DNA from: Dorea_A sp016295505
Lineage (GTDB): Bacteria > Bacillota > Clostridia > Lachnospirales > Lachnospiraceae
DNA: 64,000 nucleotides
Assembly (NCBI RefSeq): GCF_039832105.1
Contig: NZ_JBDOHS010000014.1
Span: 1 to 64,000, forward strand
Direction of reading: 5' to 3'
The notes beneath the pieces are model-generated. The model made no database searches. It had not been told where the DNA came from and worked only from the letters and a program-made list of their open reading frames with translations. This document shows positions 51,176-59,963 of the stretch, piece by piece. The position numbers and the translations under genes were made by a program. Position 1 is the first letter of the stretch. Every line of letters starts with the position of its first letter.

Positions 51176-52449
51176 TATCTGTCACCTACTTTCTCTGGAT
51201 TTGCAATACATCCTGCTATCGCACTTGCTGCTGCCACTTCCGGGGAAGCAAGATATATCAGTGAATCCACATGTCCCATTCTTCCGACAAAATTACGGTT
51301 TGTTGTAGATACACACTTTTCTCCTGCTGCCATAACTCCCATGTGGCCACCCATACAAGGTCCACAACTTGGTGTATTAACTGCACATCCCGCATCTACA
51401 AAGATATCCAGAAGACCTTCTGCAATACACTGCTTGTAGATCTTTTGTGTTGCAGGTATCACCATCACACGAACATCCGGATGAACGGTACGTCCCTTGA
51501 GAATTGCTGCCGCTCTTCTCATATCCTCCATTCTTCCGTTTGTACAGGATCCGATCACTACCTGATCGATCTTGATCGGCTCCATTGCTTCGATCTCATC
51601 AATCGTCTTTGCGTTGCCCGGAAGATGTGGGAACGCCACTGTCGGACGTACTTCAGAAAGATCGATCTCAACAACTTCATCATATTCTGCATCTTCATCT
51701 GCTTCGAATACCTGATAAGATTTCTTTGTATGCTCTTTCAGATAGCTTTCTGTCTTTTCATCCACCGGGAAGATACCGTTCTTGGCTCCGGCTTCAATTG
51801 CCATATTAGCCATTGTAAATCTGTCATCCATAGAAAGGCTTGCAATACCCTCTCCTGTAAACTCCATAGATTTGTACAGTGCTCCGTCTACACCGATCTT
51901 ACCGATAATATGAATGATAATATCTTTACCACTTACGTATGGTCCCGGTTTCCCGGTCAGCACAAACTTAATTGCTCCCGGAACCTTGAACCACAGTTCT
52001 CCGGTTGCCATTCCGGTTGCAATATCCGTTGTACCCACACCTGTGGAAAACGATCCAAGAGCTCCATATGTACATGTATGCGAATCCGCACCGATAATAC
52101 ATTCGCCGGCGGCTACAACTCCCGCCTCCGGAAGAATTGCATGCTCTACTCCTGATTTGCCCTGTTCAAAATACCAGGACAGTCCCTGTTCTCTGGCAAA
52201 CTCACGAATTGCTTTTGAATTTTCTGCTGATTTAATGTCCTTATTCGGGGTAAAATGATCCGGTACAAGAACCACTTTATCTTTATCAAATACGGAATCT
52301 GCCATTTTTCTGAAAATAGGCAGTGCCATTGGTCCTGTGATATCATTTGCCATAACCACGTCCAGCTTTGCTTCAATCAGCTGTCCTGCGGTTACAGATT
52401 CCAGGCCGGCATGTGCTGCCAGTATTTTCTGCGTCATTGTCATTCCCAT
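51175..52449 (-). CDS. leuC: 3-isopropylmalate dehydratase large subunit (LeuC)
   Basis: This 424-aa subunit has the 4Fe-4S ligands in IGSCTNGRMEDMRRAA and NTPSCGPCMGGHMGVMAAGE, plus VLVPDHFTPNKDIKSAENSK and IGADSHTCTYGALGSFSTGV. The 420-aa HacA/LeuC-2 type is used in leucine synthesis by many anaerobes, though homoaconitase or citramalate pathway use is possible. First gene of its operon, with AGGAGG upstream. Confidence 0.95.
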   Translation of the reverse strand: MGMTMTQKILAAHAGLESVTAGQLIEAKLDVVMANDITGPMALPIFRKMADSVFDKDKVVLVPDHFTPNKDIKSAENSKAIREFAREQGLSWYFEQGKSGVEHAILPEAGVVAAGECIIGADSHTCTYGALGSFSTGVGTTDIATGMATGELWFKVPGAIKFVLTGKPGPYVSGKDIIIHIIGKIGVDGALYKSMEFTGEGIASLSMDDRFTMANMAIEAGAKNGIFPVDEKTESYLKEHTKKSYQVFEADEDAEYDEVVEIDLSEVRPTVAFPHLPGNAKTIDEIEAMEPIKIDQVVIGSCTNGRMEDMRRAAAILKGRTVHPDVRVMVIPATQKIYKQCIAEGLLDIFVDAGCAVNTPSCGPCMGGHMGVMAAGEKCVSTTNRNFVGRMGHVDSLIYLASPEVAAASAIAGCIANPEKVGDR

Positions 52450-52487
52450 AACAATTATTCCTCCTTATATGTCTGGTCTTACGCTGT

Positions 52488-52517
52488 ATTTTAACACAGA
52501 TAAATATATTGGTGCAA
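52488..52517 (-). promoter_or_regulatory. Promoter of leuC operon
   Basis: TTGCAC (52512-52517) and TAAAAT (52488-52493) on the minus strand with an 18-base spacer, ~38 bases before the leuC ATG. No T-box or leader peptide was seen. Confidence 0.5.
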
Positions 52518-52522
52518 CAAAG

Positions 52523-52550
52523 AATGGTGATGAATTTCTTCACCACCATT
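52523..52550 (-). terminator. Hairpin terminator after the PHP gene
   Basis: AATGGTGATGAA (52523-52534) pairs with TTCACCACCATT (52539-52550) with one G-T pair. It lies 16 bases past the PHP stop; the following T run is short, so efficiency is uncertain. Confidence 0.55.
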
Positions 52551-52565
52551 TCACCTTTCCTTTAT

Positions 52566-53414
52566 TTACATATCTGCATGCATTTTCTGTCTTCTTATAT
52601 TGTGCAGATATGGGATCTCGATCGGATCGATCGGATCAATCGGATTCTCAATTTTCCCTTTCTCCGTTCTGCTGTGTTTCTTGAGAAGCGCCCCTCCTCT
52701 GTTATAAAACCAGAATGAGTATGTCAGAATCTTATGTGCTGCTCCCATCTTATCTTTAACCGTCTTGCCATAGAGAGCACCGCCCGTTTCAATCTGTGCC
52801 TTACTTCGGATCAGGGAGATCAGCTCGGTCTCACAGGTGACGCGTTCCGGAAGAATTGTATATCCCATTCCCACACAGTCCTGTTTGTGTGCATCGCTTC
52901 CTCCGATTCCCGGTTTTTTATATTTTTTTGCAAGTTTCATTGCTCCGTCATTTGAGGCTTCCGATTCACACGCATTAAATGCTTCGATAAAATCAAAACG
53001 TTTGATCAACTCCGGAGATTTGTAGAATCTGTTTGTATTCGTAAAACTCAGATACTTTTCTCCACAGGGATGTGCCGGTCCCAGAATTCCACCATGGCGA
53101 TGCACAAAATCAATCAGTACACTGACCGGCAGACCTTTTAATTCCAGAAGTCTCATCTTCACACCCTCCGGCATGATACAGATAATATGCCCGGCATCCA
53201 GAGTATCATACTCGATGCCTTTGAGCACAACAAAATCTTCGTGCATCTTTCCCTTCATGTGATTCTTCCAATGACGATATCCATGATACGTATCATGATC
53301 CGTGATCAACATTCCGTCAAATCCTTTTTCCTTTAAGATCATGATATACTCGTCCAAGCTTACCTTGCTGTCAACAGATCCTTCCCGCACGTGACAATGC
53401 ATATCCAGTTTCAT
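52566..53414 (-). CDS. PHP-domain metal-dependent phosphoesterase
   Basis: This 282-aa protein has the PHP motifs MKLDMHCHVREGSVDSKVSL, LITDHDTYHGYRHWK, HRHGGILGPAHPCG, FIEAFNACES and GGSDAHKQDC. Likely a cytoplasmic phosphoesterase acting on small nucleotides or nucleic acid ends; the exact substrate is unknown. The C-terminus (ENPIDPIDPIEIPYLHN) is encoded by a short tandem DNA repeat of ATCGGATCG type at 52618-52650. Confidence 0.88.
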   Translation of the reverse strand: MKLDMHCHVREGSVDSKVSLDEYIMILKEKGFDGMLITDHDTYHGYRHWKNHMKGKMHEDFVVLKGIEYDTLDAGHIICIMPEGVKMRLLELKGLPVSVLIDFVHRHGGILGPAHPCGEKYLSFTNTNRFYKSPELIKRFDFIEAFNACESEASNDGAMKLAKKYKKPGIGGSDAHKQDCVGMGYTILPERVTCETELISLIRSKAQIETGGALYGKTVKDKMGAAHKILTYSFWFYNRGGALLKKHSRTEKGKIENPIDPIDPIEIPYLHNIRRQKMHADM

Positions 53415-53494
53415 AAGTAAGCCTCCTTCACAATAATCTTAACAATATTATAGCACATCCTGTTCAAAATACAACTAAGCCAGAATACTGTTAA

Positions 53495-53668
53495 TTAGAT
53501 TATTTTTCCATTATTAACAGACCTTTTCACAAAAACCGCACACATAATCCATACAATCATATAAAGATATCCCGGCACTTCAATCTCCGAAAAACTATAC
53601 AGCAGCATCAACATCATCTGAACTGCAATTCCTGTAATAGCAACAACCATTTTCATCTTTTCTGACAT
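53495..53668 (-). CDS. Small membrane protein, 57 aa
   Basis: MSEKMKMVVAITGIAVQMML is followed by a second hydrophobic segment YLYMIVWIMCAVFVKRS, so two membrane helices joined by a short SEIEVPG loop. The start at 53668 has an AGGAGAGGTG site upstream. I do not recognise a family. Confidence 0.6.
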   Translation of the reverse strand: MSEKMKMVVAITGIAVQMMLMLLYSFSEIEVPGYLYMIVWIMCAVFVKRSVNNGKII

Positions 53669-53756
53669 AAAATACACCTCTCCTTCCATAGTGATTACTA
53701 TAGCAGAAGAGGTGTGTCATAAAATGGACTCATTTTCCTATTATCCACAATACTTT

Positions 53757-54485
53757 TTAATCGTCTTCATCCTCTGAATCTTCCATATCTTCATCAAGAA
53801 CCATTCTCGCTTTTTCCACTTCAGATTCCATGGATTCCTGATCTCTGACTTTTCTGGAATATATCTTTTCTTTCTTTCCGACCTTTCTGGAATGCATCAT
53901 TGTCTGAATCATCCAGCCGATCACAGCGAGTGCTGCACTGAGCGCATATCCGATCCAAACCGTATTGCTCATTCCGAACAGAACAGGAAGGGCCATACCT
54001 GCTTCCGTTCCGCCGGTAATTCCGGTAATCAATATTACAATCAGATCCGTAAAAAGCACAGCCAGAACAGCAAGAATAATCGATACTGCCAGACAGATGA
54101 TAATGACGATCAGATTCGTTGACCGAATCAGAAGGCTCATTGTTCCCATACTATAAAAAAAGGTCACTAAAAAGACGCCGAACTTTTTCAAAACAGCAGC
54201 CAGTATACACAGAATAAGAGCTCCCGCAGCAGTAACACCAATCATTGCCGTTCCATTCAGCCCCGCCACTACGCCTGCGGCGATTCCGATCCCTGCCCCG
54301 AGCACAAGACCAATCAATGCGGCAAGCACCCGGACGATCTTCAATCCGAAAATCGCAATCACGAGTCCAATCACAATCGTGACGACCGCAGCTCCCGTAA
54401 CAATCTGAGACGCTCCCTCAAGTATCGCATCTGCTGATCCGTCCATATCCTTCAGCATATCCAGCATGTTCATCATTTCGTTCAT
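53757..54485 (-). CDS. Multi-pass membrane protein, DUF4203-like
   Basis: This 242-aa protein has an amphipathic start (MNEMMNMLDMLKDMD), then about seven hydrophobic, Gly/Ala-rich segments between residues 25 and 190, and a charged cytoplasmic tail ending MVLDEDMEDSEDEDD. The glycine-rich helices (LIGLVLGAGIGIAAGVVAGL) resemble TMEM198/DUF4203 proteins. Function unknown. Confidence 0.65.
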   Translation of the reverse strand: MNEMMNMLDMLKDMDGSADAILEGASQIVTGAAVVTIVIGLVIAIFGLKIVRVLAALIGLVLGAGIGIAAGVVAGLNGTAMIGVTAAGALILCILAAVLKKFGVFLVTFFYSMGTMSLLIRSTNLIVIIICLAVSIILAVLAVLFTDLIVILITGITGGTEAGMALPVLFGMSNTVWIGYALSAALAVIGWMIQTMMHSRKVGKKEKIYSRKVRDQESMESEVEKARMVLDEDMEDSEDEDD

Positions 54486-54607
54486 TGTTTCTAATCTCCT
54501 TCAATTCTTGTCAATAACGATACGCATATAAAAAACCTATTTTATTATATCAGTCAGATATTCAATCGTAAAGAGAATCCTGAAAAAATCCCTTTCAGAT
54601 ACCAAAA

Positions 54608-54635
54608 AGAGGCTGTCACCGCAACAGCCCCTCTC
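54608..54635 (-). terminator. Terminator after the DUF6465 gene
   Basis: AGAGGCTGT and ACAGCCCCTCT form a ~9-bp stem; on the minus strand it is followed by TTTTT. Confidence 0.8.
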
Positions 54636-54648
54636 CATACATGTTTCC

Positions 54649-55098
54649 CTAGAACTCAACTGATCCCGTCTCTGTACCGTTAATTACATAATAAACAGTC
54701 GTTTCTTCCGGCTTTATGTATAAATCCATCGTCTTGATATCTCCAACTTTCTTTCCGGAAGCTGTCCATGCCTTTTTCACTCTGGCAATGATATCCTTTT
54801 CTTCGACTTCTTTTCCTCCGTACTGAACAACAGCACTTACTTTCATTTCTTTCTTTGCTGCATTCTTCTTTGCTGCAGGTTTTTTAGCAGTTGCTGCTTT
54901 CGTCGTTGTCTTTTTTGTAGTTGTTGCTTTCTTTGCAGGTGCTTTCTTCTCAGGTGCCTTATCCTCTGTTGCTGCTTCTGTTGCAGGAGTCTTTGCCGTC
55001 TCTGCTTTTGCTGATACTTTTACAGTCTCTGCTTTTGTTGCTGTTTCCTTTACAGTTTCGGTTTTCGGGGTTACTGATGTTGCTTTTTTTGTAGCCAT
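54649..55098 (-). CDS. DUF6465-family protein with Lys/Ala/Thr-rich N-terminus
   Basis: This 149-aa protein has a ~85-residue disordered, repetitive, basic region of KKA/TKK/AAK units (for example PAKKATTTKKTTTKAATAKK), like the histone-H1-type tails of some bacterial nucleoid proteins. A small C-terminal domain follows (VSAVVQYGGKEVEEKDIIAR, TMDLYIKPEETTVYYVINGT). The C-terminal domain is widespread in Lachnospiraceae. DNA binding by the tail is plausible but not shown. Confidence 0.8.
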   Translation of the reverse strand: MATKKATSVTPKTETVKETATKAETVKVSAKAETAKTPATEAATEDKAPEKKAPAKKATTTKKTTTKAATAKKPAAKKNAAKKEMKVSAVVQYGGKEVEEKDIIARVKKAWTASGKKVGDIKTMDLYIKPEETTVYYVINGTETGSVEF

Positions 55099-55179
55099 TA
55101 TAATTCCTCCTCATTGTCCTAAGCTTCGTCACCTAGACTTGACTATTATATCACAATATCTGGAAAATGCAATTATAAG

Positions 55180-56133
55180 CTAAAATTCCATAATTTTATG
55201 CGTATATTCCCGAATGACCTTTGCAGATTCTTTAAATCTGGTCAGCTCCTGGCCCGTCATATGAATCTCCAGCACATCAGACGCTCCTGTTCTGTTCAGA
55301 ACAACCGGAACTCCACAGTATACATCCTTCTCTCCGTACTCTCCTTCCAGCAGTGTGGATACCGGAATAATACGGTTCTCATTATGGAGAATCGCCTTGA
55401 TCACACCGACAGCAGTCGTTGCAACTCCATAATAGGTAGTTCCCTTTCTGTTGAGAATCTCCCAGCCCTCCTGTGCCGTTTTCATGACCAGACTGTCCAG
55501 ATCCACGTCTCCGACGAGCTCCGGGTTATCACGAATAATATCATAAAATGGTTTGCCCGCCACCGTTACTGCAGACCATGGCACCATCTGTGAATCCCCG
55601 TGTTCACCCATGGAAAATGCATACACACTTCTCGGATCCACGTGGATCAGTTCTGCAATAAAGTTCTTCAGACGTGCAGAATCCAATGCAGTGCCTGTAC
55701 CGATCACCTGATTCTTGGGAAGTCCGGATAATATCTGTACATAATGTGCGATAATATCCACCGGATTCGATATGATCAGAAAAATACCGTCAAACCCGCT
55801 TTCCATAATCGGCTTTACGATCGACCTGGTAATCTTTGCAGATGCTTCCAGCGTATCCAGCCGTGACTGTCCCTGTCTTGGAGGTGCTCCTGCTGTAATC
55901 ACAATAATATCCGCATCCCCACAATCCTCGTAATTTCCCTGATATACCTTGGTATTTCTGTTCAGGTACTCCACACAGTCCTTGAGATCCAGCACTTCTC
56001 CCAATGCTTTTTCCTGATTGATATCTACCATCATAATCTCATCACAGACTCCCTGTGTCAGCAGACTGAAAGCAGTAGATGATCCAACCAGACCACATCC
56101 GACAATTACCACTTTACTTTTATTTGTTGTCAT
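55180..56133 (-). CDS. ldh: L-lactate dehydrogenase
   Basis: This ~317-aa NAD-dependent enzyme has the Rossmann motif VVIVGCGLVGSSTAFSLLTQ, the mobile loop with the catalytic Arg (APPRQGQSRLDTLE), ISNPVDIIAHYVQILSGLPK, and the active-site His in SMGEHGDSQMVPWS. The QSR residues at the substrate loop favour pyruvate/lactate rather than malate. ATG at 56133 follows GGAGGAAAGAAG. Confidence 0.94.
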   Translation of the reverse strand: MTTNKSKVVIVGCGLVGSSTAFSLLTQGVCDEIMMVDINQEKALGEVLDLKDCVEYLNRNTKVYQGNYEDCGDADIIVITAGAPPRQGQSRLDTLEASAKITRSIVKPIMESGFDGIFLIISNPVDIIAHYVQILSGLPKNQVIGTGTALDSARLKNFIAELIHVDPRSVYAFSMGEHGDSQMVPWSAVTVAGKPFYDIIRDNPELVGDVDLDSLVMKTAQEGWEILNRKGTTYYGVATTAVGVIKAILHNENRIIPVSTLLEGEYGEKDVYCGVPVVLNRTGASDVLEIHMTGQELTRFKESAKVIREYTHKIMEF

Positions 56134-56267
56134 ATCTTCTTTCCTCCTTTGATCATATGACATAAGCTGTCTATAGAAAAAACGGCAGAATATCTCTTAC
56201 AGACATCTCCGCCGCTTTGCTCTCCTTCATCCAATCATATTCTTTTTACGTCTTCCTGTCAAGTTTT

Positions 56268-57116
56268 TCACGAAATCAGTTCAAGTATCATACCAGCTAT
56301 CACTGCCGTGACGTATAATACTCCCAGGATTTTAAAATTTTCACTTTTATTATGATTCATGCGGAACAATACCACCAGTCCGATTCCTGCCCCTGTACAG
56401 AGTCCGGCAATCACCGATGCAAATGAGATGGCACCGCTCAGATACAACTGTGTAAGAATCACCGAGGCCGCACAATTGGGGATCAGTCCGATCACAGCAG
56501 CAATCATTGGCTGAAATATCGTATCTCCAAGCAGCAATGTCGATAACCGGTCAATTCCGATTAATTCGATACACAGATTTAATATTCCCGTAAATACCAG
56601 AAGATATACAGTCATTTTCACTGTATGATTCCATGCAGGCTTTACAATCCCCGCATGTTCTCTGTGACAGCCGCAGTCATGGCACAGATTGCCGTTTGCT
56701 TTTGGTATGGATATTCTGTCTTTCAGAAACAGATCCGCCACATATCCTGCCACAATGGCAATCACGACCTTTGTCACCAGAAGAACACCCACTTTCCCTG
56801 CATACTCCGGCTTTCCGAGTATGATCAGTATCGCTTCATCAGAAGTTGCCACAAATACAGACAACAAAGTTCCGACAGAGATAATTCCTCCCGCATACAG
56901 ATTCGCTGCCATCACAGAAAAGCCGCACTGTGGAACACAGCCAACGACTGCTCCGGCCACAGGGCCTGCTTTTCCCACCTTTGCAAGCAGCTTTGCAGAA
57001 AAATCTCCGGAATAATGCTCCAATGCTTCAATCATCAAAAATGCCGCAAATAAAAAAGGAAGCATTTTCAGGCAGTCCAGGCAAGTATCAATCAACACAT
57101 CTATCAACATTTCCAT
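56268..57116 (-). CDS. Putative heavy-metal/manganese exporter-like permease (ArsP_2 type)
   Basis: This 282-aa membrane protein has two pseudo-repeated halves with GCVPQCGFSVMAANLYAGGI and GLIPNCAASVILTQLYLSGA, typical of putative 10-TM metal permeases related to ArsP. A central hydrophilic loop carries CHDCGCHREHAG, a probable metal-binding patch. It has been called a manganese transporter in annotation. Substrate is uncertain and no yybP-ykoY riboswitch was seen upstream. Confidence 0.75.
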   Translation of the reverse strand: MEMLIDVLIDTCLDCLKMLPFLFAAFLMIEALEHYSGDFSAKLLAKVGKAGPVAGAVVGCVPQCGFSVMAANLYAGGIISVGTLLSVFVATSDEAILIILGKPEYAGKVGVLLVTKVVIAIVAGYVADLFLKDRISIPKANGNLCHDCGCHREHAGIVKPAWNHTVKMTVYLLVFTGILNLCIELIGIDRLSTLLLGDTIFQPMIAAVIGLIPNCAASVILTQLYLSGAISFASVIAGLCTGAGIGLVVLFRMNHNKSENFKILGVLYVTAVIAGMILELIS

Positions 57117-57271
57117 ATATTTATAATCCTTCCTTTTATTTTAACCTAATATATCTATTCTAGTTGTTCCACATTGATTTTTCAAGCTGTAATTTTCATT
57201 GTTACCGTTTTCAATATGCTGACCAAACAGTTCTCGGACATTGTTCGGTACCGGATCTTAAGCACAGGAAA

Positions 57272-57302
57272 GGGACTGCCGTAACTTCATTACTGCAGTC
57301 CC
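57272..57302 (-). terminator. Terminator after niaR
   Basis: GGGACTGC (57272-57279) pairs exactly with GCAGTCCC (57295-57302). On the minus strand it is followed by a short T run. Confidence 0.75.
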
Positions 57303-57311
57303 CATATGACA

Positions 57312-57836
57312 TTATACAGTCTCCGGTGTTGTTGCCACAAGAAATCCTCTTTTTTTCAGTTCCTCTTCGATCATATCCAGCGTCTCTTCACTGTCTGCAC
57401 TCACACGATGATAATGATAATTCGATGTGATGTTTTTTAGCGGACTGGACTTTCCCCGTCGGATATCTTCCATAAATTCCGCTGTCTTTCTCCTCGAATT
57501 CACGCCGAGTTCAGCTTCCATCGTACCATATACCCTGTGATGTATCATGACATTTTCCACGCAGCCGCCCAGATCAACGATCGCATTCAGTTCCTCTTCC
57601 AGCTGTTCGTCTGTATGATGTACCTTAAACGTTCTGCTGACTGATTTTACTGTATTCAGAATATAACCGCGATTGGTAGAGATAATATCATAACCTGCAG
57701 CACGGATCAATGCTATATCCTGTACGATTACCTGACGGCTTACACCATAGGCAGAGGCAAGCTTCGTTCCCGAGACCGGCACCTGGCTATCCTTTATCTG
57801 CTGAACAATCTGTTTTCTTCTGTCTGTACCCGTCAT
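57312..57836 (-). CDS. niaR: Niacin-responsive repressor NiaR (HTH_11 + 3H domain)
   Basis: This 174-aa protein has an N-terminal DeoR/BirA-like HTH (RRKQIVQQIKDSQVPVSGTK, ASAYGVSRQVIVQDIALIRA) and a C-terminal 3H domain with its three conserved His: TFKVHHTDEQLEEEL, VMIHHRVYG and TSNYHYHRV. Bacillus and Clostridium homologues bind niacin and repress NAD synthesis or niacin uptake. It ends the nadABC operon, so it probably regulates its own operon. Confidence 0.93.
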   Translation of the reverse strand: MTGTDRRKQIVQQIKDSQVPVSGTKLASAYGVSRQVIVQDIALIRAAGYDIISTNRGYILNTVKSVSRTFKVHHTDEQLEEELNAIVDLGGCVENVMIHHRVYGTMEAELGVNSRRKTAEFMEDIRRGKSSPLKNITSNYHYHRVSADSEETLDMIEEELKKRGFLVATTPETV

Positions 57837-57875
57837 TCTTCCGTCGTCACCTCCATATATTTCCTGATTCTTCTA

Positions 57876-58730
57876 TTATAATACAACTTGAAGATTCTTT
57901 AAAGAAATATCAATAATTGGTGCAGAATGTGTCAATGCCCCACTGGAAATATAGTCTACGCCAAGAGAAGTAAGTCTGCCGATATTCTCTCTGGTCACAT
58001 TGCCGGAACATTCCGTCTCTGCTCTTCCATCAATCAGCCGTATAGCTTCCTGCATCTCTTCTGCCGACATATTATCCAGCATAATGATATCGGCACCTGC
58101 TTCTACCGCTTCTTTTACCATCTCAAGATTCTCAACTTCCACTTCTATCTTCCGGACAAACGGAGCATATTCTTTCGCCATCTGCACTGCTTTTGTCACA
58201 CTGCCCGCTGCTCCGATATGATTATCCTTCAACAGAACTCCGTCGGACAGATTATAGCGATGGTTATAACCGCCACCGACGCGTACTGCATATTTTTCAA
58301 ATATCCGCATATTCGGAGTTGTCTTTCTCGTATCCAGAAGCTTTGTATTACTTCCTTCCAGCAGACTTGCAACTGAATGCGTATATGTCGCAATTCCGCT
58401 CATTCTCTGCAGATAATTAAGAGCAACCCTTTCTCCTGACAACAGAACTCTGATATCACCTCTTACCTTCCCCATCAACTGTCCGCTGGAAACCATATCT
58501 CCATCTTTACAGTAAAATTCTGTTTCTACATTTTCATCCAGAAGCTCAAATACTCTCTGAAACACCAAAAGCCCGGCAATAATTCCATCCTGCTTGCAGA
58601 TCAGATCTACTTCTCCCGGAACCGCTTCTTTCATCACTGCATTCGTTGTTACATCCTCACTGGAAATATCTTCTCTCAGCGCTTCCATGATCAGATGATC
58701 TGCCTGTAATTTCATTGTGATTGTATTCAT
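57876..58730 (-). CDS. nadC: Nicotinate-nucleotide pyrophosphorylase, carboxylating (NadC)
   Basis: This 284-aa enzyme turns quinolinate and PRPP into nicotinate mononucleotide. Seen: EALREDISSEDVTTNAVM, LNYLQRMSGIATYTHSVASL, DTRKTTPNMRIFEKYAVRVG, GGYNHRYNLSDGVLLKDNHI and DIIMLDNMSAEEM. Length is typical. It lies 37 bases after nadB. Confidence 0.96.
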   Translation of the reverse strand: MNTITMKLQADHLIMEALREDISSEDVTTNAVMKEAVPGEVDLICKQDGIIAGLLVFQRVFELLDENVETEFYCKDGDMVSSGQLMGKVRGDIRVLLSGERVALNYLQRMSGIATYTHSVASLLEGSNTKLLDTRKTTPNMRIFEKYAVRVGGGYNHRYNLSDGVLLKDNHIGAAGSVTKAVQMAKEYAPFVRKIEVEVENLEMVKEAVEAGADIIMLDNMSAEEMQEAIRLIDGRAETECSGNVTRENIGRLTSLGVDYISSGALTHSAPIIDISLKNLQVVL

Positions 58731-58767
58731 AAGTTTTTCTCCTTTTTGCCATATTGCGATTCTGTTT

Positions 58768-59934
58768 TTATATTACACGATCCCTCTGGATTTTAGAAGC
58801 CGCTCTTTTCGCAAACACCAGACTTTCCAGCAGGGAATTGCTTGCCAGCCGGTTTTTTCCATGTACGCCGTTGCAGCTGGTCTCCCCCACTGCATACAGA
58901 TGCTCCATGGATGTTCTGCTGTCAGAATCCACCCAGATGCCACCCATAAAGTAGTGCTGCGCCGGCACGACCGGTATACATTCCTTTGTCACATCATAAC
59001 CTTCTTCCAGACAATGCTGATAAATATTCGGGAAATGATTTAATATCTTTTCTTTCGGTATATTTTCCATCGAAAGCCATACATAGTCAGTTCCATCTTT
59101 TTTCATCTGTTCTCGGATTGCTTCTGTCACAACATCCCGCGGAAGCAGTTCATTCACAAATCGCTCTTTATTCTTATTGTATAACACGGCTCCCTCCCCG
59201 CGTACGGATTCGGAGATTAAAAATCTTCTTCCCGATTTTTTCGAGTACAGTGTCGTCGGATGTATCTGCACATAGTCCAGATGTTCCAGTCGAACACCAT
59301 GTTTTTTGGCAATATCGAGTGCGTCTCCCGTCAGATGAGGGAAATTCGTAGAATGCTGATATCTTCCGCCAATTCCGCCGCTTGCAAGAATGGTATCTCT
59401 GGCATGAATCTCCAGTATTTCCTGTCCGCATGTGGCAATGATACCAGTACATTTTCCTTCTTCTTCTATGATATCCGTCATCGTTGTATATTCATACAAC
59501 TCTACATTATCAAGTTTTTTCACCTGTGCAAGGAGCTTACTTGTAATCTCTTTTCCGGTCACATCCTCATGGAACAGGATTCTCGGTTTTGAATGCGCTC
59601 CTTCTCTTGTATAGGCAAACTCTCCATCTTTCTTTTCGAATTCCACACCATAAGCAACCAGATCTTTGATAATATCACGCGAACTTCGAATCATGATATC
59701 TACAGATTCTTTCCGGTTTTCATAGTGTCCTGCCTTCATTGTATCTTCAAAATAGCTGTCATAATCTTCTTCATCTCTGAGTACGCAGATTCCTCCCTGT
59801 GCCAGAAACGAATCGCTGCTCTCAAGATCAGACTTCGTAATCAGTACAATCTTCTGGTCTCCCGGCAGATTCAATGCACTGAACAGCCCACCGACTCCGC
59901 TTCCTACAACAACAATGTCTGTATCTATTATCAT
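58768..59934 (-). CDS. nadB: L-aspartate oxidase (NadB), short form
   Basis: This 388-aa flavoprotein makes iminoaspartate. FAD-binding GSGVGGLFSALNLPG, DSFLAQGGICVLRDEEDYDS, TREGAHSKPRILFHEDVTGK, LASGGIGGRYQHSTNFPHLT and VPAQHYFMGGIWVD are clear. E. coli NadB is ~540 aa; the C-terminal helical domain is absent here, as in other Clostridia versions. It may use fumarate as electron acceptor in an anaerobe. Confidence 0.95.
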   Translation of the reverse strand: MIIDTDIVVVGSGVGGLFSALNLPGDQKIVLITKSDLESSDSFLAQGGICVLRDEEDYDSYFEDTMKAGHYENRKESVDIMIRSSRDIIKDLVAYGVEFEKKDGEFAYTREGAHSKPRILFHEDVTGKEITSKLLAQVKKLDNVELYEYTTMTDIIEEEGKCTGIIATCGQEILEIHARDTILASGGIGGRYQHSTNFPHLTGDALDIAKKHGVRLEHLDYVQIHPTTLYSKKSGRRFLISESVRGEGAVLYNKNKERFVNELLPRDVVTEAIREQMKKDGTDYVWLSMENIPKEKILNHFPNIYQHCLEEGYDVTKECIPVVPAQHYFMGGIWVDSDSRTSMEHLYAVGETSCNGVHGKNRLASNSLLESLVFAKRAASKIQRDRVI

Positions 59935-59963
59935 ATATCTACCCTCCAGGCTCCGGAAAGATT

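Noticed and set aside
52618..52650. CRISPR-like short repeats
   Set aside because: Only a few contiguous 9-bp units inside a coding region, with no spacers.
57117..57271. Manganese (yybP-ykoY) riboswitch before the metal-permease gene
   Set aside because: The region lacks the conserved loops I would expect; it contains the niaR terminator and AT-rich sequence only.
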